The position numbers and the translations under genes were made by a program. Positions 7,693 through 15,430 of a DNA stretch of 27,866 nt are shown here, piece after piece. Below the pieces are notes generated by a model. The model had not been told where the DNA came from, searched no databases, and saw nothing but the letters and a program-made list of their open reading frames with translations. Positions within the stretch are counted from its first letter, which is position 1; each line of letters opens with the position of its first letter. This DNA comes from Bacteroidales bacterium (GTDB lineage: Bacteria > Bacteroidota > Bacteroidia > Bacteroidales > UBA3824), in NCBI GenBank assembly GCA_017543645.1, contig JAFYFR010000008.1:1-27866 (forward strand), written 5' to 3'.

Positions 7693-7759
7693 TTAATTAG
7701 TTTGTTTTAGGTTAATTTTTGGTTTTAAAGAGAGTTCTGTTCGGAGCTCTCTTTTTTTT
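7693..7759 (+). ncRNA. Candidate small RNA B (about 65 nt)
   Basis: A short interval between the TAGTTTTG element at 7680-7687 and the terminator at 7729-7759. It starts almost directly with the 22-nt element shared with unit A, followed by a U-rich stretch and the terminator hairpin. No open reading frame is present. The 5' end is an estimate, and expression is inferred only from promoter and terminator signals. Confidence 0.45.
7729..7759 (+). terminator. Intrinsic terminator of candidate small RNA B
   Basis: A 9-bp stem, AGAGAGTTC (7729-7737) with GAGCTCTCT (7744-7752) including one G-U pair, has a 6-nt loop and runs into a stretch of T residues through 7759. A small GCTC/GAGC hairpin with a T7 loop follows at 7760-7774. 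Confidence 0.88.
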
Positions 7760-7832
7760 GCTCTTTTTTTGAGCTTTAAATATTTTTTTGAAATTATATG
7801 TTTTTTTACGTATATGTGAATGGTATTTTTTT

Positions 7833-7840
7833 TATCTTTG
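7833..7840 (+). promoter_or_regulatory. -7 promoter element for the sixA-like/cyclase pair
   Basis: TATCTTTG followed by CG is a perfect -7 match 23 bp upstream of the ATG at 7864. The -33 region is AT-rich without a clear TTTG. Confidence 0.65.
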
Positions 7841-7863
7841 CGAATTAGATTATAGTTCCACAG

Positions 7864-8355
7864 ATGAAGAGTATATTAATATTGCGACATGCCAAATCCG
7901 ACTGGTCTGACGATTCGGTAGACGACAAGGACAGAAAGCTGAACCAGCGGGGTGTTGATGAGGCAACCAAGACAGCCAAGCTATTGACAGAGCGTAAGTT
8001 GACTTTTGATACAATGATTACATCGCCAGCCACCCGAGCTTTGGAGACCGCTAAAATTGTAAAGAAGAATACAGGCTTCCCAAAAGAGATTTTGGTGGAG
8101 GAGTGTTTTTATTTTTCCGACTTGCGACGCATTGTGGCCGTGCTGCATCGTCTGAACGATGACGTGGACAATGTGCTTATCGTGGGACACAATCCGCTTT
8201 GGAGCAATTTGGTATTGTTTCTCACCGGAAAACGTATGCTTATGGATACCGGTTGCGTGGCGGTGCTGTCCTCCGATTTTGACAGTTGGGAAAGTTTCGA
8301 CCAACACGAATTTTCCTTCGACCTTTATCTCAATCCGAAAGAAATTAAAAAATGA
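7864..8355 (+). CDS. SixA-like phosphohistidine phosphatase (histidine phosphatase superfamily)
   Basis: A 163-residue single-domain member of the phosphoglycerate-mutase-like superfamily, matching the short SixA subgroup in length. The catalytic RHG-type motif appears as LRHAKSDW with nucleophilic H9. The remaining pocket residues are seen in DRKLNQRG, TSPATRALETA and the second histidine motif VGHNP (H109). SixA in E. coli dephosphorylates histidine-phosphotransfer proteins, but many Bacteroidota homologues have no known substrate. The gene overlaps the next by 4 bp, indicating translational coupling to a glutaminyl cyclase lipoprotein. The nearest candidate phosphorelay component is the receiver gene about 0.5 kb upstream, separated from it by two terminators. 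Confidence 0.88.
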   Translation: MKSILILRHAKSDWSDDSVDDKDRKLNQRGVDEATKTAKLLTERKLTFDTMITSPATRALETAKIVKKNTGFPKEILVEECFYFSDLRRIVAVLHRLNDDVDNVLIVGHNPLWSNLVLFLTGKRMLMDTGCVAVLSSDFDSWESFDQHEFSFDLYLNPKEIKK

Positions 8356-9452
8356 GACACCTTTATATATATATGCTTTTTTTGTCGGCTGTTGGATTGT
8401 CGGCGTGTGGCGGCTCAAATTCAGGAACGCCAAACAATGCTGGCAATAATGCCGTTAACAAGTCGGCACAGACCCATGTTTCACGTTTCAGATTGGATGT
8501 AGTTCCCAAAAATCCCTCTGCCACTGGGATTTGCGGTGATGTTTATGACTTGAATGTTTTAGCAGATTCCGCCATTACACCCGATTCTGTACGGTTTCTT
8601 GTTGATGGCAAACCTGTTACTAATTTTATTCAAGATACTCATTATCAGCTTGATACTAAATACCTTAGGGTAGGAGGTGTGCGGCTTTCGGCGGAGGCTG
8701 TTTATGCAGGTAGCACCGAATACCTTTCGGCATCCATCAAGCTGAAGTCCGACGTAGTGCCGGAGCGTCTGCGTTACAAAGTGGTGAACCGTTTCCCTCA
8801 CGACCGCAACGCCTATACGCAGGGATTAGTTTTCGACAACGGCATAATGTACGAGTCCACAGGTCTTACACGCAAGTCGTCGCTACGTGAGGTTAAATTT
8901 GAAACCGGCGATGTTGTCAAGAGTATATCGCTCAACGATTCATATTTTGGCGAGGGATTGGCGATAGACGGCGACCGTCTGATACAGATTACTTGGAAAA
9001 ATCACAAAGGATTTGTCTACGACAAAAGCACGTTCCAGCAGCTACACGAATTTGAAGTGCCTACCGAAGGTTGGGGACTGGTGCTGTACAAAGACACTCT
9101 CTTGCTTACCGATGGCACTGAGAATCTGTTTTTTGTCGATAAAAATTCATTCTCTACCACAAAGATTATTCAGGTATACGACAACAACGCTTCCGTAAAA
9201 ATGCTCAACGAGCTTGAAATTATCGACGGACTGCTATACGCCAATATTTATCAGACCGACTTAGTGGCGGTAATCGACATTAATACAGGCAAGGTGTTGA
9301 AATACATAGATTTTGCCGGTCTTCTTCCGCCAAATGCCGCCGATGACCAAACCGATGTCCTTAACGGTATAGCCTACGACGAAGCAGGCAAGCGACTTTT
9401 TATAACCGGCAAAAACTGGCCCTATCTGTTTCAGGTGGAGATTGTCAAGTAG
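8352..9452 (+). CDS. Glutaminyl-peptide cyclotransferase, lipoprotein
   Basis: A 366-residue exported protein. The N-terminus is a lipoprotein signal (hydrophobic run, lipobox LSAC with C19, then a Gly/Asn/Ser-rich linker). Residues about 35-115 look like a small beta domain. Residues about 120-366 match the plant/bacterial-type glutamine cyclotransferase beta-propeller (NRFPHDRNAYTQGLVFDNG, YESTGLTRKSSLREV, EGWGLVLYKDTLLLTDGT, LNELEIIDGLLYANIY, NGIAYDEAGKRLFITGKNWP). These enzymes convert N-terminal glutamine to pyroglutamate. In Bacteroidota this acts on exported proteins whose signal-peptidase cleavage exposes glutamine, which fits its lipid-anchored location. The start ATG overlaps the upstream stop by 4 bp. 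Confidence 0.92.
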   Translation: MRHLYIYMLFLSAVGLSACGGSNSGTPNNAGNNAVNKSAQTHVSRFRLDVVPKNPSATGICGDVYDLNVLADSAITPDSVRFLVDGKPVTNFIQDTHYQLDTKYLRVGGVRLSAEAVYAGSTEYLSASIKLKSDVVPERLRYKVVNRFPHDRNAYTQGLVFDNGIMYESTGLTRKSSLREVKFETGDVVKSISLNDSYFGEGLAIDGDRLIQITWKNHKGFVYDKSTFQQLHEFEVPTEGWGLVLYKDTLLLTDGTENLFFVDKNSFSTTKIIQVYDNNASVKMLNELEIIDGLLYANIYQTDLVAVIDINTGKVLKYIDFAGLLPPNAADDQTDVLNGIAYDEAGKRLFITGKNWPYLFQVEIVK

Positions 9453-9470
9453 ACATTCTGCTCCGGCTGC

Positions 9471-9866
9471 TCAATTCTTGATGTAGGCAGTGGAGTTGAA
9501 TTGCGCAATCAAGGCATCTTCCTCGTTGAAAATTCTGGTTTCGTAGCCAGCAACGGTGCGGCGGCGGTAAATTTCCGTTGTTCGGGCGATGAGCACACCC
9601 GATTTCACAGCCTTGATAAAGCTGATTTGACAGGTTAGAGCTACCGTAGGCACTCCGTAAGAGTTGGATGCTGCAGCCGAGCAAAGATCGGCGAGAGTAA
9701 AAATAGCTCCGCCTTGCACAGTGCCTAATCCGTTGAGATGCTGGTCGGTAACAATCATTTTGGCAACGGCCGAGCCTGTGGAAACGCTCTCCAGTGTAAT
9801 GCCGATTGAGTTTGCAAAGGCATCACGGCCTATAAGTTCTTTGGTTTTTTCGATTAAATTTTCCAT
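9471..9866 (-). CDS. PaaI-type hotdog-fold acyl-CoA thioesterase
   Basis: A 131-residue hotdog thioesterase. The family signature is visible as LNGLGTVQGGAIFTLADLCSAAASNSYG (about residues 44-71), in which the helix start GGAIFTLAD carries the usual catalytic aspartate. The second strand region ALTCQISFIKAV and the C-terminal AQFNSTAY also fit. Such enzymes hydrolyse acyl- or aryl-CoA thioesters in the cytoplasm, but the substrate cannot be read from the sequence. It is convergent with the cyclase gene (18 bp between stops) and divergent from secDF. On the minus strand TACCTTTA just upstream of the ATG is a weak -7 candidate. Confidence 0.88.
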   Translation of the reverse strand: MENLIEKTKELIGRDAFANSIGITLESVSTGSAVAKMIVTDQHLNGLGTVQGGAIFTLADLCSAAASNSYGVPTVALTCQISFIKAVKSGVLIARTTEIYRRRTVAGYETRIFNEEDALIAQFNSTAYIKN

Positions 9867-9921
9867 TATATATTAAGGTGTATTTTTTATTTCTGTAAAG
9901 GTAAATAAAAAAATAAAAAAC

Positions 9922-9954
9922 TTTGCAATGATTAAAAAAAAATCTCTATATTTG
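9922..9954 (+). promoter_or_regulatory. Bacteroidota promoter of secDF
   Basis: TTTG at 9922-9925 and TATATTTG at 9947-9954 are separated by 21 bp, a full two-element match. A perfect palindrome TATTTGCG-TC-CGCAAATA spans 9949-9966 and overlaps the -7 element. The leader to the ATG at 10022 is about 60 nt. Confidence 0.82.
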
Positions 9955-10021
9955 CGTCCGCAAATAAAATGCACTAATTGTTTAAAGATAAAATAAAAAT
10001 TTCAAAATAAACGAAGAACAA

Positions 10022-13000
10022 ATGCAAAACAAAGGAGTAATAAGGTTATTAGCAATCCTCTTAGCCTTAGCGAGTTTGTATCAGCTTTCATTCTCGTGGG
10101 TAACCTCTCGCGTGCGCGGCAACGCTGCCGAATACGCCAATGGCGACGAAACGAAGGAAGCAAAATACTTAGACTCTATTGGAAGTAAAGAAGTGTACAA
10201 TTTTTTCTGGATTAGAAAGTACACCTACAAAGAATGTCTTGAACGCGAATTGAATTTCGGCCTTGACCTCAAAGGCGGTATGAACGTTATTCTTGAAATT
10301 TCGGTTCCCGATGTTGTGGTTGCCCTCTCCGGCAATAATCAAGATCCGGCATTCATCAACGCTTTGAAACAAGCCAAACAAGACCAGAAGAACAGCCAGG
10401 ACGATTTCATCACCCTGTTTGGTAAAGCGTTTGAAAAACTTAATCCTAACGACAAACTTGCTTCAATTTTTACAACTGAAACTTTGAAGGGAAGGGTTAA
10501 TTTCAACTCTACCAACGCAGACGTAATCAAAGTGTTACGCGAAGAAAGCGAGGCTGCTATCGAAAACTGCTTCATGGTGCTGTCTACCCGTATCGACCGT
10601 CTCGGTGTGGTTCAGCCCAACATTCAGAAAATCAGCGGTCAGACTGGTCGTATCCTCGTTGAGCTTCCTGGCGTTAAAGATCCCGAGCGCGTTAAGAAAA
10701 TGCTTCAGGGTACTGCCAACCTCGAATTTTGGAAAACTTACGACGTTACAGAAATATGGAGCCAGCTTCGTGCCGCCGATGCCAAACTTAAGACTTTGGT
10801 GGACGCTGGTCTCGACATTGACAATCCCGAAGGGACAGTTGCTGAAAATGTAACTCCCTCAAACGATGTTATTTCCGATGGTAACGTACAGGTAGCCGAC
10901 ACAGCAAAATCTATTCTTGATCTTGCCGACACTACTCTGCTCGCTAATGCTGATACAGCCACTATCGATCAGGCAAACATAACAAGAGAGCAGTTCCAGA
11001 AACAGAATCCTCTCTTCTCGGTTCTCAACCCCATCACCGACCGTAGCGGCAACCTTTATCCGGGTGCAGCTGTAGGTTATTCGCACTACGCCGACACTGC
11101 CAAGGTTAACAAATACCTTGCACTTCCCCAAGTTGCAGATATTTTTCCGCGTGACCTCAAATTCCTTTGGTGCGTTAAATCACCCGAATGGGACAAAGAA
11201 GCAAAATATTACGAACTTGTTGCTATCCGTACCGATCGTGGTAATCCTTGTTTGACCGGCGACGTTATTACTAACGCTCGCGAAGAGTTCGACGACCGCC
11301 GTGCTGCCGCTCAGGTTTCTATGACTATGAACGGTCAAGGTGCAAAGGAGTGGGCTCGTATCACAAAAGACAACGTTCAGAAACAAATCGCTATCGTACT
11401 CGACAACTTGGTTTATTCGTTCCCCACAGTACAGAACGAAATCACCGGCGGTAACTCGCAGATTACCGGTAACTTTACCGTTGCTGAGGCAAAAGACTTG
11501 GCTACAATCTTGAAGTCTGGTAAATTGCCCGCTCCTGCCAAGGTTATTGAGGAAGAAATAGTCGGACCTTCTTTGGGTCAGACAACTATCAACCAGGGTA
11601 TGTGGTCGTTTATAGGCGCATTTGTCTTGATTTTGATTTATATGATAGTATACTACCGCAAGGCAGGTCTCGCGGCAGCAGCAGCTTTGTTGTGCAACAT
11701 CTTCTTCTTGTTCGGTGTGCTTGCTTCTTTGGGCGCAGTTCTTACACTCCCTGGTATCGCAGGTATCGTTTTAACAATGGGTATGGCGGTGGATGCCAAC
11801 GTGATTATTTTCGAGCGTATCCGTGAGGAACTTCACTCTGGCAAAGGTTTGAAACTCGCTGTAAAAGACGGTTACTCAAACTCTTACTCGGCTATCATCG
11901 ACGGTAACGTTACAACAATCCTTACTGGTATTATCCTTTACATTTTTGGACACGGACCAATCCAAGGATTTGCTACAACATTGGTAATCGGTATTCTTAC
12001 CACCTTGTTCTCGGCTATCTTTATTACACGCTTGATTTTCACTTTCTTCCTCGACAAAGACAAAGATATTTCTTTCTGGGGCAAGTGGAACGAGTTTGCC
12101 ATGAAAAATACTCATTTTGCATTCATCGACAAACGTAAGACTTATTACATTATATCTGGCATTGTTATCCTTATTGGCATAGTTTCAATGGCAACAAAAG
12201 GCTTCGACAAGGGTGTTGACTTCCTCGGTGGACGTACCTACGTTGTTAAATTCGACCAGAATGTAACTACTAACCAAATTTCTTCGGCTCTTACCGAAGA
12301 ATTCAAGTCCTCACCGTTGGTTAAGACTTTCGGTAGCGACAATCAGGTTAAAATCATCACCAAGTTCCGTATCGATGACGAAGGCGATAATGTTGACAGC
12401 GAGATTGAAACTATCCTTTACAATAAGCTTCTTCCGTTCTTCAAAAATCAGAGCATAACCAAGGAGCAGTTTATGCAGGGTTTTATTTTTGATGCCAACG
12501 GCAATCCTCAGATTACTGCCGACAACACCAAAGAGACTTACGGTTTCCAGAGTTCGTCGAAAGTAGGACCTACCATTGCTGACGATATTATGTACTCGGC
12601 TATCTTGGCCATCGTATTCGCTCTTGTGGTGATGTTCTTGTACATCTTTATCCGTTTCCGCAAAGGCTCTTACGGACTAAGTGCAACTTGCGCACTTATC
12701 CACGACGTTTTGGTCGTGCTCGGTATCTACTCGTTGTTCAGCAGCATTATGCCGTTCTCAATGGAAATAGACCAGTCGTTTATAGCTGCCATCCTTACTA
12801 TCGTGGGATACTCTATTAACGATACCGTGGTTGTGTTCGACCGTATCCGTGAGTTCGTTGGCTTACATCCCAAGACCGACCTCAAGACTAATATGAACGA
12901 TGCTATCAACTCTACCTTGAGCCGTACAATCAATACTTCGCTCACCACTATCTTCGTATTGTTGGTAATCTTTATCTTCGGTGGCGAGGTTATCCGCGGA

Positions 13001-13126
13001 TTTGTATTCGCCCTCTTGCTCGGTACACTTGTGGGCACTTACTCTTCGGTATTTATCGCATCGCCCATCGCTTACGACATCATGAAAAATAAAGAGATTG
13101 AAGAACCGAAAGATTCTAAAAAGTAG
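10022..13126 (+). CDS. secDF: Protein translocase SecDF fusion
   Basis: A 1034-residue RND-type membrane protein fusing SecD and SecF, which uses the proton-motive force to help pull preproteins across the inner membrane with SecYEG. The SecD half has an N-terminal membrane helix (about 7-27), the D1 motif DLKGGMNV, and a large periplasmic domain. Helices follow from about residue 527, with the diagnostic GMAVDANVIIFERIREE near residue 586. The SecF half starts with a helix near residue 704, then VDFLGGRTYVVKF, SSKVGPTIADD and the helix GYSINDTVVVFDRIREF near residue 928. Residues about 245-325 form an Asp/Ala/Thr-rich low-complexity insertion, common in fused Bacteroidota proteins. The gene is monocistronic, between its own promoter and a strong terminator. 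Confidence 0.97.
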   Translation: MQNKGVIRLLAILLALASLYQLSFSWVTSRVRGNAAEYANGDETKEAKYLDSIGSKEVYNFFWIRKYTYKECLERELNFGLDLKGGMNVILEISVPDVVVALSGNNQDPAFINALKQAKQDQKNSQDDFITLFGKAFEKLNPNDKLASIFTTETLKGRVNFNSTNADVIKVLREESEAAIENCFMVLSTRIDRLGVVQPNIQKISGQTGRILVELPGVKDPERVKKMLQGTANLEFWKTYDVTEIWSQLRAADAKLKTLVDAGLDIDNPEGTVAENVTPSNDVISDGNVQVADTAKSILDLADTTLLANADTATIDQANITREQFQKQNPLFSVLNPITDRSGNLYPGAAVGYSHYADTAKVNKYLALPQVADIFPRDLKFLWCVKSPEWDKEAKYYELVAIRTDRGNPCLTGDVITNAREEFDDRRAAAQVSMTMNGQGAKEWARITKDNVQKQIAIVLDNLVYSFPTVQNEITGGNSQITGNFTVAEAKDLATILKSGKLPAPAKVIEEEIVGPSLGQTTINQGMWSFIGAFVLILIYMIVYYRKAGLAAAAALLCNIFFLFGVLASLGAVLTLPGIAGIVLTMGMAVDANVIIFERIREELHSGKGLKLAVKDGYSNSYSAIIDGNVTTILTGIILYIFGHGPIQGFATTLVIGILTTLFSAIFITRLIFTFFLDKDKDISFWGKWNEFAMKNTHFAFIDKRKTYYIISGIVILIGIVSMATKGFDKGVDFLGGRTYVVKFDQNVTTNQISSALTEEFKSSPLVKTFGSDNQVKIITKFRIDDEGDNVDSEIETILYNKLLPFFKNQSITKEQFMQGFIFDANGNPQITADNTKETYGFQSSSKVGPTIADDIMYSAILAIVFALVVMFLYIFIRFRKGSYGLSATCALIHDVLVVLGIYSLFSSIMPFSMEIDQSFIAAILTIVGYSINDTVVVFDRIREFVGLHPKTDLKTNMNDAINSTLSRTINTSLTTIFVLLVIFIFGGEVIRGFVFALLLGTLVGTYSSVFIASPIAYDIMKNKEIEEPKDSKK

Positions 13127-13154
13127 TTTTATTTCTCTTAGATAATTTTTGCAA

Positions 13155-13184
13155 AACGTCCGGCATAATGTCGGGCGTTTTTTT
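13155..13184 (+). terminator. Rho-independent terminator of secDF
   Basis: An 11-bp stem, AACGTCCGGCA (13155-13165) with TGTCGGGCGTT (13169-13179) including G-U pairs, has a 3-nt loop and is followed by T residues to 13184. The T tract runs into the TTTG -33 element of the next promoter. Confidence 0.9.
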
Positions 13185-13212
13185 GTAGTGTCTAATTTTT
13201 TAGCTACATTTG
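13182..13212 (+). promoter_or_regulatory. Bacteroidota promoter of the LolD-type ATPase operon
   Basis: TTTG (13182-13185) and TACATTTG (13205-13212) have 19-bp spacing. The predicted start is near 13219, so the in-frame codon at 13149 is untranscribed and the ATG at 13239 is the start. Confidence 0.8.
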
Positions 13213-13238
13213 CATTGTCTGTTAATGAAAATGTTGAT

Positions 13239-13898
13239 ATGATAATTCTAAAAAATATCAAAAAGAGTTTTGGTTCACTGCCGGTGTTGAGGGGAATTGA
13301 CCTTGAGATCGCAGACAGTAAGATTGTTTCGATTGTAGGAGCGAGCGGAGCAGGAAAAACTACTCTTCTCCAGATAGCCGGTACGTTGCTTAAGCCCGAC
13401 GAAGGTCAGGTTATAATTTCAAGTACCGATGTCAATACGCTAAAACCCAAACGTTTAGCTGAATTTCGCAACAAGAAAATCGGTTTTGTGTTTCAGTTTC
13501 ATCACCTTCTGCCCGAATTTACTGCCTTGGAAAACGTCTGTATACCGGCGTTGATAGGAGGAATGTCGCGAGCCGATTCCGAAAAACGCGCCAAGGAGCT
13601 TCTCGGGTTCCTTAATCTTAGCGAAAGGCTTACCCATAAGCCAACAGAGCTTTCGGGAGGCGAGCAGCAGCGTGTGGCTATAGCGAGGGCGTTGGTCAAC
13701 GACCCAGATGTGATTTTTGCAGACGAACCTTCTGGCAACCTCGACAGCAAAAACCGCGAGGAGCTCCACAATCTGCTTTTCAGCCTCCGCGATACATTCA
13801 AAAAGACTTTTGTGATCGTTACCCACGATGAGCATTTTGCCGATATGAGCGACAGAATTATCAGGATTCAGGACGGAATGATTATTAATAATTCATAA
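13239..13898 (+). CDS. ABC transporter ATP-binding protein, LolD/MacB type
   Basis: A 219-residue ABC ATPase from the ATG at 13239. Complete nucleotide-binding motifs are present: Walker A GASGAGKT (34-41), Q-loop Q86 in [17 protein letters not shown], signature LSGGEQQR (138-145), Walker B VIFADEP (158-164) with the following D-loop SGNLDS, and H-loop H196 (VTHD). The [16 protein letters not shown] segment and the compact length are characteristic of the LolD/FtsE/MacB group, which powers lipoprotein release or other mechanotransmission exporters. No permease gene is adjacent, so the partner (LolC/E- or MacB-like) must be encoded elsewhere. It is the first gene of an operon with a TIGR02757 protein 4 bp downstream and a tRNA methyltransferase. 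Confidence 0.9.
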   Translation: MIILKNIKKSFGSLPVLRGIDLEIADSKIVSIVGASGAGKTTLLQIAGTLLKPDEGQVIISSTDVNTLKPKRLAEFRNKKIGFVFQFHHLLPEFTALENVCIPALIGGMSRADSEKRAKELLGFLNLSERLTHKPTELSGGEQQRVAIARALVNDPDVIFADEPSGNLDSKNREELHNLLFSLRDTFKKTFVIVTHDEHFADMSDRIIRIQDGMIINNS

Positions 13899-13902
13899 TG
13901 TT

Positions 13903-14667
13903 ATGACAGAGGCTGAGTTGAAGGATTTTTTGGACGAGAAGTATTATCAGTATAATACGCCAGAATTTATCGATAGCGATCCAATACAGATTCCTCATAG
14001 TTTTTCAAGGCGTGAGGATATTGAGATTTCGGGGTTTCTTGCCTCTACCATCGCTTGGGGCAACCGCAAGATGATTGTGCGCAACGCCCACCGAATGATG
14101 GAGATAATGGGCAATGCGCCTTACGATTTTGTGATGAATTTCGATCCAAAAACAGCGGAAGATTTTCCGCCGTTTGTTCACCGCACTTTTCAGAATCAAG
14201 ATTTCCAATATTGTGTGGCAAGTCTGCAGAATATTTACCGCAACTACGGTGGATTGAAATCTGTGTTTGAGGACAATTTTCTTAAATTCAATAATATAAA
14301 AGACACCTTGATAAAATTTAGAGAAATATTTTTTGAATGTAGCTACCCTTTGCGCACCACCAAGCATATTGCCGACGTTAAGAAAGGCGCGGCTGGTAAA
14401 CGCCTGAATATGTACCTTATGTGGCTATGCCGTAAGGACAAGTCGGGTGTGCATTTCGGGCTTTGGAATATTCCATCGTCTGCCCTGATGCTTCCTTTGG
14501 ACACCCACACTGCCGCCACTGGCCGCAAGCTCGGACTCATAACACGCACTCAAAACAATTGGAAAACCGTAGAAGAAATCACCGCCAATCTCCGCAAACT
14601 TAATCCAGATGACCCTGTGCGCTATGATTTCGCACTGTTCGGATTGGGTATTTTTGAAAAGTTTTAA
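13903..14667 (+). CDS. TIGR02757 (DUF2400) family protein
   Basis: A 254-residue protein matching the conserved but functionally uncharacterised TIGR02757/DUF2400 family, common in Bacteroidota. Typical segments are DPIQIPHSFSRREDIEISGFLASTIAWGNR near the N-terminus, the central KRLNMYLMWLCRKD and HFGLWN, and PLDTHTAATGRKLGL toward the C-terminus. The latter resembles the helix-hairpin-helix and catalytic-helix region of DNA glycosylase-like folds, so a nucleic-acid role has been suspected, but I make no functional claim. It lies 4 bp after the ATPase gene and 5 bp before the methyltransferase gene, in a tight operon. Confidence 0.87.
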   Translation: MTEAELKDFLDEKYYQYNTPEFIDSDPIQIPHSFSRREDIEISGFLASTIAWGNRKMIVRNAHRMMEIMGNAPYDFVMNFDPKTAEDFPPFVHRTFQNQDFQYCVASLQNIYRNYGGLKSVFEDNFLKFNNIKDTLIKFREIFFECSYPLRTTKHIADVKKGAAGKRLNMYLMWLCRKDKSGVHFGLWNIPSSALMLPLDTHTAATGRKLGLITRTQNNWKTVEEITANLRKLNPDDPVRYDFALFGLGIFEKF

Positions 14668-14672
14668 CCGCT

Positions 14673-15383
14673 ATGTCAAACCCATATTTCCGATTTCAGC
14701 AGTTTATAATTTATCAGGACAAAACCGCGATGAAAATATCCACCGACGGAATTGTGCTTGGGGCTTGCTGCGATTTCGGAAAGTCAAAAAAGGTGCTTGA
14801 CGTAGGCACTGGCACGGGACTGCTTTCGCTGATGGCGGCGCAAAGGTCGCAGGCGGAGATTACCGCTGTAGAAATAGACCAAGATGCTTATGGTCAGGCG
14901 AATGAGAATGTCGAAAAATCAAAATTCGCAACAAAAATCAAGGTTGTAAACGGTGATTTTCTAAAACTGTTTAATAATGGCACCGAACAATTCGACTATA
15001 TTGTGTCAAATCCGCCATATTTTCGTAACTCGCTGAAATCAAGCAGTCAAGGTCGTAGTGTTGCACGTCATGAGGATTCTTTGCCGTTTGAAAGATTTGT
15101 TCCGCAGGTGGCGGGATTGCTGACCGAGGATGGAACTTTTTCGGTGATTCTGCCCGAATCTGAGCGGTTGTATTTTAACCGGCTCTGCATTGCTAATGGT
15201 CTGCATATCTGTGGAAAAACGGTTGTAAAATCATTTGAAAAATCTGACGCTCTGCGTGTTGTGCTGCATTTTAGCAAATCATTTTTGCCTTTAAAACAGG
15301 AAGTTTTAATTATTTATTCTTCGCAAAATATTTATACTCAGATGTTTAAAGATTTGGTGAAGGATTTTTACATTAATATGTAG
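14673..15383 (+). CDS. tRNA1(Val) (adenine37-N6)-methyltransferase-like
   Basis: A 236-residue class I SAM-dependent methyltransferase of the TrmN6/YfiC group. Motif I is VLDVGTGTGLLSL (41-53), motif II the acidic VEID strand (66-69), and motif IV NPPYF (113-117), typical of N6-adenine methylation. The N-terminal FRFQQFIIYQDKTAMKISTDGIVLGA is the usual TrmN6 signature that precedes the Rossmann fold. E. coli TrmN6 modifies A37 of tRNA1(Val). The gene is the third of the ATPase-TIGR02757 operon, and the intergenic region after it contains the promoter of the Nudix regulator. Confidence 0.88.
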   Translation: MSNPYFRFQQFIIYQDKTAMKISTDGIVLGACCDFGKSKKVLDVGTGTGLLSLMAAQRSQAEITAVEIDQDAYGQANENVEKSKFATKIKVVNGDFLKLFNNGTEQFDYIVSNPPYFRNSLKSSSQGRSVARHEDSLPFERFVPQVAGLLTEDGTFSVILPESERLYFNRLCIANGLHICGKTVVKSFEKSDALRVVLHFSKSFLPLKQEVLIIYSSQNIYTQMFKDLVKDFYINM

Positions 15384-15422
15384 AAATCACCTTAACTTAA
15401 CCCTCATATAACAGATAATCGC

Positions 15423-15430
15423 TAACTTTG
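15423..15430 (+). promoter_or_regulatory. -7 promoter element of the Nudix-regulator operon
   Basis: TAACTTTG (followed by CG) lies 21 bp before the ATG at 15452. No TTTG is found 19-21 bp upstream. The element is embedded in the left arm of the inverted repeat at 15426-15448. Confidence 0.7.

Larger units (their letters stand above)
7568..7713 (+). repeat. 22-nt element repeated in the two tandem small-RNA units
   Basis: Copy 1 (7568-7589) begins GTTAATAGTTTGATTTTAG and copy 2 (7692-7713) begins GTTAATTAGTTTGTTTTAG; both end in GTT. They differ by one inserted T and one missing A. Each copy lies between a TAGTTTTG -7 element and an intrinsic terminator. That arrangement suggests duplication of a transcription unit rather than chance AT-rich similarity. 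Confidence 0.65.
7347..7863. other. 517-bp AT-rich non-coding gap
   Basis: No protein-coding frame is credible here. The gap holds the two candidate small-RNA units described separately (7481-7759). It ends with the promoter of the SixA-like gene, whose -7 element TATCTTTG is at 7833-7840, 23 bp before the ATG. The first ~100 bp (7347-7450) are AT-rich with no recognisable signal. Confidence 0.8.

Noticed and set aside
7347..7863. Insertion sequence or phage attachment remnant in the large gap
   Set aside because: No transposase fragments, terminal inverted repeats, target duplication or tRNA are visible; promoter and terminator signals account for most of the structure.
13149..13238. 30-residue N-terminal extension of the ABC ATPase
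   Set aside because: It runs through the secDF terminator and the operon's own promoter; the family starts at the [12 protein letters not shown] segment.
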